From: Limnomonas spitsbergensis
Taxonomy: Eukaryota; Chlorophyta; Chlorophyceae; Chlamydomonadales
Length of the DNA stretch: 64,000 nucleotides
Assembly: GCA_037349105.1 (NCBI GenBank)
Contig: JAYJMM010000071.1
Coordinates: 124,001-188,000 of the forward strand
Reading direction: 5' to 3'
Shown here: positions 59,001-64,000 of the stretch, one piece after another
How positions within the stretch are numbered: position 1 is the stretch's first letter
Layout of the letters: each line of letters begins with the position of its first letter
The notes under the pieces: generated by a model
What the model was told of the DNA's origin: nothing
The model's input: only the letters and a program-made list of their open reading frames with translations
Database searches by the model: none
Position numbers and translations under genes: made by a program

Positions 59001-61816
59001 ACTGAAAGCTAGGCTGATGGCTCGAGGGATTCTGCGGCTGCAGCAGGTGACCAGCTCTGCGGCTCCTGCTGCAGCAGCGGCGGTGCCGGCGCCGGCTCCG
59101 TCCGCTGCGCCGGGTAGCAGTGCCGGCGTCAGCGAGCCGCCGCTGCCCCCCGGCTGGATGGCAGCTGTCGATGCCACGTACCACCACGTGTACTTCTACA
59201 ACACAGCAACCGGGGAGAGGTCTTGGGAGCGGCCCGCTACCTCGGCGCTGCCGGCGGGCTGGGCAGAAGCAAAGGACCCGCAGAGTGGTGTGACGTACTT
59301 TTATAACGCAGCCACGGGTAAGGGGCACCTTGTGTCCAGTTCAGGAGCATGTCCCTTTGTTAATCCTTAAGCCTTACGGCGTATTAGTTATTCACTTGTT
59401 TACAGGGCTTGGCAACTGGGGTGCCGATGTACAGTTTGAGGTCTAGAGCAAGCCTTGCACCCTGGATACTGAGCATACAACGTTAAGCAACTGAGTGTCT
59501 CGGCTTTATGACCTTTGGTTTCAGGCTTACAGTTTTTGATGAACTGCACCAGGGGGTACCGACGCTGACTGCTTACTTATTTTGATCGTCAGTCATCGCT
59601 ACATTCGTGGCTGAACTCCCTGAAATTGTACCGCCATGTGTAGTGCCTCCAAGGACGGTACCGCCTAGTTCAATGTGACCATGAGCGGTACAGTTGCACT
59701 GTCAGCCCCCTGCAACATCCCATTCATGTGCCTGGACATGGGGCCTTCTTTCAGCAGGAGTCACTTTTGTGTGCGAGACCCTCTGAAGGGGGCGGCTCAG
59801 CAGACGGAGTGCACCCACTGAAGCGCCTTTCTACAGCCACTTGCCCCCCTTGATCAGTATCAGTGAGAAAAGCCAGGGACGACTGCTGATACTGCTGCTG
59901 CGGCAACTGCACCAGCCCTGCAGACCGAGTGCATCCGCCCAAGATGCATCATGTATGAACGATGACCCCATGTGCCCTCGTAGGTCAGCGTCAGTGGGAG
60001 AAGCCAGGCACGGTGGCTGGTCCTGCTGCTGCGACCACTGCACCTGCTCTGCAGACCGAGTTCATCCGATCAAGTGCCTTTGCTGGCGGCCGCCCCAGCT
60101 ATGTCTTCAAGCTGGGCCCCTCAGGGCTAGGCTACTACATCGATAGTCCCCTACACCTACAGGTCAGACAGGCTCAAGGCGCATATGCGTGATGTGGCCT
60201 CACATCAATATTTGAATTCCAATTCCAACTCCGCGTATCAGGGCTGGGCTACTCCATAGACAGTCCCCTACAACTACAGGTCAGGCAGGCTCGATGCACA
60301 TTTGTGTGATTTGGCCTCATATAAATGTTTGCATTCGAATCTGACCCAACCCTTACGCGACTGAATCCAAGAGCCGCCACTCTAACTAAATCCCTGATTG
60401 CAGAATCCCCAGACTGAATTGCAGTAGGGCCGAGGCTGAATCCCCGACCCTCATATGAATGGGAAAACAGGTTGAAGGGTCTCTGGGCTAACTGGCTGGT
60501 TCAGGGATAAACAGGTCACCCCAAACCCTTACCCTGACTGCAGGGTCCTGGGCTAACTGGCTGGTTCAGGGATAAGACAGGTCACCCCTAACCCCTAACC
60601 CTGGCTGCAGGGTCCTGGGCTAACTGGCTGGTTTGGAAGACCTGTCCCTTAAGCCTTGTATATAAACCTCAAACCCTGGCCGTAGGATGCTTAGGAAGAC
60701 CTATATCCTATACCCTGACTTCATCACCGCTGTTACATACAAATTCCAATGGAAATGGAGCTCATTTCTGCTTCAATTACCGCGTGTACCGATCGTTGTG
60801 ATTTGGTTCCCCTTGTGGGCACATTTTCTATAGATTTGTTTGTTTACACGGAATTTTTTGCTTCCATCAGAATACAGTAATAACAAAATTGGAAAACATC
60901 TGCATCAACGCTGTGTGAACCCTGAACCCTGAACCATGAACCATGAACCCTGAACCCTGAACCCTGAACCCTGAACCCTGAACCCTGGGCCCACAGGCCT
61001 ATCGGCCAGTTCCGTCGGTAGGCGTTGCAGCTGGCGGCGGCGGCGGCGACGACGATGACACTCCCGCCGCGCGAAAGAACCGTGCGGAGCGCATCCGCGA
61101 GCAGCAGCTGCAGCGCAACACGGCCCGGGTCAGCAAGAAGAAGAGGGACGAAGTGGATCCCATGGTGCGTCAGGTCCCTCATGACCTTCCCCTCACCAGA
61201 TGAACCTGATGCCCCTCGCACCTTTGGAGCGCCTCGGGTCACGCTGTGTGTTTGTTTTAGAGCGCACCATACCCCCTCCCGGAGGCTGACGAGTGTACTA
61301 TGTGTTGTGGCTGATGTAGCGAAGTGTAGCTGAGGCAACCTCAACCAAACAATGCGAGGGGAATCATGTGGATTTTGAGAAGTCGGAAACAGGGCACGCA
61401 TCGAAAGTCGATGTTGTACTCTGAAAGAAAAAAACATATTTGTTTGCGAGCCCTTAAACTCAGTCCAAGAAAGGAGCTGCACCCTAGTGGCATACGTCCT
61501 ACCTTGTCTAGGCTCCGTTGCCCTTCCTTATCTAGACTCCATTGCCCAAACCACTAGGACATTGATATCATGATATGTCATTCCTTGCCCTTGCTGCTTT
61601 GCCCAGATCGAAGTGCCCTGACTCACTCATCTGCTGTTGCTTGTCCAGGACCCCGCTGCCTACTCAGACGCCCCCAAGGGCGGGTGGGGAACTGGGCTGG
61701 AGGGCGCGCAGCCGAGGGCGGCCGACACAACAGCGGGCGGCCCGTTGTTCCAGCAGCGTCCCTACCCTAGCCCAGGAGCAGTGCTGCGGGCAAACCAGAA
61801 GCAGATGGGCCAGTAG
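56097..61816 (+). CDS. PQBP1: PQBP1 homologue (polyglutamine-tract-binding splicing factor), two WW domains
   Basis: Exons: 56097-56261, 56974-57229, 58172-59317, 59984-60162, 60997-61164, 61649-61816; phases join and give 693 aa. Two Gln-rich tracts with Pro-rich segments ([14 protein letters not shown]) come first, then the family's [15 protein letters not shown] (about 414-428). WW1 starts [20 protein letters not shown] (about 465) and WW2 [20 protein letters not shown] (about 500), the latter ending across the intron in QRQWEKP. A basic [15 protein letters not shown] segment and the C-terminal [19 protein letters not shown] and [18 protein letters not shown] blocks follow. In human PQBP1 this tail binds the U5 15-kDa spliceosome protein. 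Animal PQBP1 is about 265 aa with one WW, so the Gln/Pro-rich front and second WW are additions. Introns 2, 3 and 4 carry splice-site echoes. Confidence 0.92.
58020..58062 (+). repeat. Echo of PQBP1 exon 3 acceptor
   Basis: At 58042 the sequence TTTGCAG then GCCCCCCTGGCATGCGTCC precedes the real TTTGTAG then GCCCCCCTGGCATGCGTCC at 58172 by 130 bp. Upstream flanks also match (ACCAAGCCGTGCACTG / ACCAAGCCATGCACCG). The acceptor and 19 exon bases are identical; past that the echo diverges. Confidence 0.85.
59845..59950 (+). repeat. Echo of PQBP1 exon 4 start
   Basis: TATCAGTGAGAAAAGCCAGG, CTGCTGCTGCGGCAACTGCA and GCCCTGCAGACCGAG match the start of the real exon (GTCAGTGGGAGAAGCCAGGC, GCTGCTGCGACCACTGCACC, GCTCTGCAGACCGAG). 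It is a decayed copy about 135 bp upstream; a GATCAG stands at the acceptor position. Confidence 0.7.
60232..60330 (+). repeat. Echo of PQBP1 exon 4 end and donor
   Basis: The exon end GGGCTAGGCTACTACATCGA, TAGTCCCCTACACCTACAG, GTCAGACAGGCTC is repeated 117 bp later as GGGCTGGGCTACTCCATAGA, CAGTCCCCTACAACTACAG, GTCAGGCAGGCTC. The following intron sequence (GTGATTTGGCCTCATATAAA) also matches. The donor is retained. Confidence 0.85.
60478..60655 (+). repeat. About 65-bp tandem repeat in PQBP1 intron
   Basis: Three copies of CTGGGCTAACTGGCTGGTTC-AGGGATAA..CAGGTCACCCC followed by CTAACCCTGACTGCAGGGTC, spaced about 65 bp. Confidence 0.8.
60915..60988 (+). repeat. (CCCTGAA)n heptamer run before PQBP1 exon 5
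   Basis: About ten heptamers, CCCTGAA with two CCATGAA variants, end just before the acceptor at 60996. This is one base off the CCCTAAA plant/algal telomere heptamer found elsewhere in the window. Confidence 0.85.
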
Positions 61817-62030
61817 AGCCGATCAGCTGTCCTGGTGGGCTTGCCACTGTGTCTGCTAATAAGGAGAGAGGGGTCACCTGGATGAGGGCAGATTGTGTAT
61901 TGGACCGTTATGCAAGATTGCTTACGCTTGCCGGCTTGCGTGGGGCCTTCTTGCAATCGTTGCTATGATGACTTGAGGGCAGCCACTATCTGACCACCGT
62001 TACCCTGACTGTTTTTTCCTAAAGACAAAA

Positions 62031-63390
62031 GTCAATGACGTTACACCTCTGGGCCCGGTTTAAAAGGCTCGGCCGGGTGGGCGCCTAACTAAAAGGGGCA
62101 AAATGACGGAAAAGGGGAAAATTAAATGAAGGGACAGACAAATGGCTGGAAAAGAAAGGCAAACACAAAAGACAACTCGCAAAATCGATAATTCCACCCT
62201 CGCCTGTGTTGAATCTGGATTCCGTTTGCGGATTCCTGTTATGTTGAACCTAGCTGATGCCTGTGTTAGTTGAAGCCTGCATTACATGTTTCCGGAACGT
62301 CTGTCCTTGAAATTAGCCACATCTATCAGTCAATGACGTTACACCACGGGGCCATGCCGCAAAGGCTCGGCCGTGTCGGCGTCCGACAGCAAGGTTGGAA
62401 ACTAAAGAGAGAGGAAAGAGCCCCCCTCAAAAGCAAGACAAAAAGTCCTAATCCCCAATCCAACTGCCGGAAGCTAAAGACGTCTGGGCCACAGCTTTCA
62501 GTGCTACCCTTTGGCGTTACTGATACAATCGCTTAAGCACTGTCATGAATTTCTGGTCCTGCTGAATAATTGTGAGATTCTCGGTATTTTATACCGGTTC
62601 ATCAGTGCCTCGACTTCACTTACCAACCTGACCGTCATTTTTTTACGCGCTCGTGGACAAGCCCCGTGCATGGCTACCATGTGCCGCATGAGCATCAAAC
62701 CTGACTGCGGCAAAGGGATATCGACGATTCATGCCTTTGTCAAAGTCCTCAGCCCCAATGCCAGGGTCATGTGCTGATGATGTGGGCCTTCGGGACTTGT
62801 ACTATTGTACTGCTGCTTGGAGAACAAAATCCTTCGACACACTCATACGTCCTCATGCTTCTGCTGAATGATGCCCACGATGAATTCTTTGCAATGCATG
62901 TCGAGTGTCCGTCTGTGGCAGGGGGCATATCTCCAGATCAGTAGTTGGGCCGGACTCACTCGGGTCAATGACGTTACACCACTGGGCCATGCTGCAAAGC
63001 TCGGCCGCGTCGGCGTCCAACAGCAAGGTTGGAAACTAAGGAGAGAGAGGAAAGAGACCCCCTCAAAAACAAAACAAAAAGTCCTTATCCCCAATCCAAC
63101 TACCGGAAGCTAAAGACTTCTGGGCCATGCTCAAAAGACTCGGTTGCGTGGGCGTCCGACTGTCAGAAAGGGGGGAGAAGGAGAAACGAAAAACAGGAAA
63201 TTATTGGTCAACCAAAAAGCAGGCACCTGTCCCAAGCGATACCGTCGGTAAAGGCCAAGACAAGTAGGACTCACCCAGGTAAGACAAGCTGGTGGCAGTG
63301 CTGTCCTGCATTAGTATCAACATGTTTGGGCGCGTACGCGGCCTAACCAATCGAGCAGGGCCCAGATGTGTGATGTCATTAACCCACTCT
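62031..63390. repeat. Cluster of interspersed-element copies F-J
   Basis: Copies begin at about 62031 (+), 62331 (+), 62966 (+), 63118 (+, head missing) and 63325 (-). Copies 62331 and 62966 share a long 3' part (GCAAGGTTGGAAACTAA, CCCCTCAAAA, AAAAAGTCCTAATCCCCAAT) and so form a subfamily. The copy at 62031 shares its 3' part with the one at 2570. No gene was seen between them. Confidence 0.75.
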
Positions 63391-63419
63391 CATACCTACA
63401 TACCAGTACCGTAAAACAG

Positions 63420-63600
63420 CTTAGACTCCGCGCACCCCAAAAAAAATAATTTTTTTTTTCGGCCGCGCACCCCAAAAAGAATTTAAAAAACGGTCGCGCA
63501 GCGACGAAATTTTAATTTAAATTATCGCCGCGCAGCACAGAATTTAATTAAACATCGCGCATCACTGAAATAATTTAAATGTCCGTCCGCGCAGCACTTT
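63420..63600 (+). repeat. Alternating GC-rich / AT-rich degenerate array
   Basis: Five short GC-rich cores (CGCGCACCCC, CGCGCAGCGACG, CGCGCAGCAC, CGCGCATCAC, CGCGCAGCAC) are spaced about 35-40 bases apart, with spacers of almost only A and T (AATTTAA, TTTTAATTTAAATTA). No coding meaning was seen. Confidence 0.65.
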
Positions 63601-63710
63601 CAGCCAGTACAGTCAACGTCAGTTAAAGCTTCGTTTGCTAGCATACCGTAGTCGTCATTCTCCTCCTCCGCCGGTTCCTGGCCTCAAGAAACGTGTGGCT
63701 ATTGGGGCCC

Positions 63711-63782
63711 TGGGGGCTCAGTGGCACTACGCAAATTGGCAGTCGACCTTGAGGTCAGCGGTTCGAATCCTGTCAATGCTCA
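63711..63782 (+). other. tRNA-derived sequence with Pol III A and B boxes
   Basis: GGGCTCAGTGG resembles the internal A box, and GGTTCGAATCC (63760-63770) is an exact B box about 40 bases later. The anticodon region can form GACC..GGTC, but no full acceptor stem closes the cloverleaf. A SINE head or tRNA remnant fits better than a working tRNA. Confidence 0.45.
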
Positions 63783-64000
63783 TTTACCGCGCTCCAGGTG
63801 TAAGAGGCGAGGGAGGCGAGGGGGGATGAGGAGGATTGGAAGGCCGAGCAAGCCGAAGATAGGCGTTGGCGATTCGACTGGCGAGCCGAGTGGATGGAGG
63901 CTGAACTGTGCAGTAATGCTACCTATGAGTACCGGTAGTGCTCATCTGAGTCATCAGTACTGTCATCTGAGTCATCAGTACTGTTACCGTGCAGGGCTAT

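Overview
This window is nuclear DNA from a eukaryote, most likely a green alga. Every gene is split by spliceosomal introns (GT-AG, with a few probable GC-AG). The gene set mixes plant and algal types: a plastid-lumen protein with a twin-arginine signal, a gametolysin-like M11 peptidase and a CBP60-like protein. Telomere-like TTTAGGG / CCCTAAA strings are scattered through introns. The species cannot be read from the sequence. The big minisatellite-stuffed introns and dense mobile elements suggest a large, repeat-rich algal genome; a prasinophyte such as a pyramimonadalean is only a guess.

Layout. 1-1784: interspersed repeats and a deleted mobile element. 1785-9340 (-): an 11-exon PUM3/PUF6 nucleolar Pumilio gene. 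It is divergent, across 173 bp, from 9514-13714 (+), a cysteine-rich protein predicted to enter the thylakoid lumen by the Tat route. 15535-30423 (+): a large gene of about 930 codons resembling the plant calmodulin-binding CBP60 family. Its introns hold a TA-flanked MITE, a tRNA-Gln(CUG) gene and a 2.3-kb minisatellite. 31036-34550: a decayed zinc-finger mobile ORF, a possible LINE tail and a 31-bp minisatellite. 34610-42355 (-): an M11 gametolysin-like gene whose zinc-binding histidines are missing. 42813-49227 (+): a complete hAT transposon with 18-bp inverted ends and a perfect 8-bp target duplication, carrying a broken transposase. 51802-54456 (+): TBL1/HOS15-type LisH-WD40 corepressor. 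55460-55807 (-): small unknown protein, divergent from 56097-61816 (+), a PQBP1 splicing-factor homologue with two WW domains. 61817-64000: clustered interspersed repeats and a tRNA-like sequence.

The host genes are housekeeping or regulatory (ribosome biogenesis, chromatin repression, splicing, plastid) and do not form a pathway. What unites the window is intron structure. In five of the six multi-exon genes, intron DNA next to a splice site contains tandem or near-tandem 'echoes' of the exon edge plus its splice site. Some echoes keep a usable GT or AG, others are decayed. This recurrent pattern, at about a dozen junctions, is the most unusual feature seen here. It suggests that introns grow by repeated duplication anchored at exon-intron boundaries, which would also create decoy or alternative splice sites.
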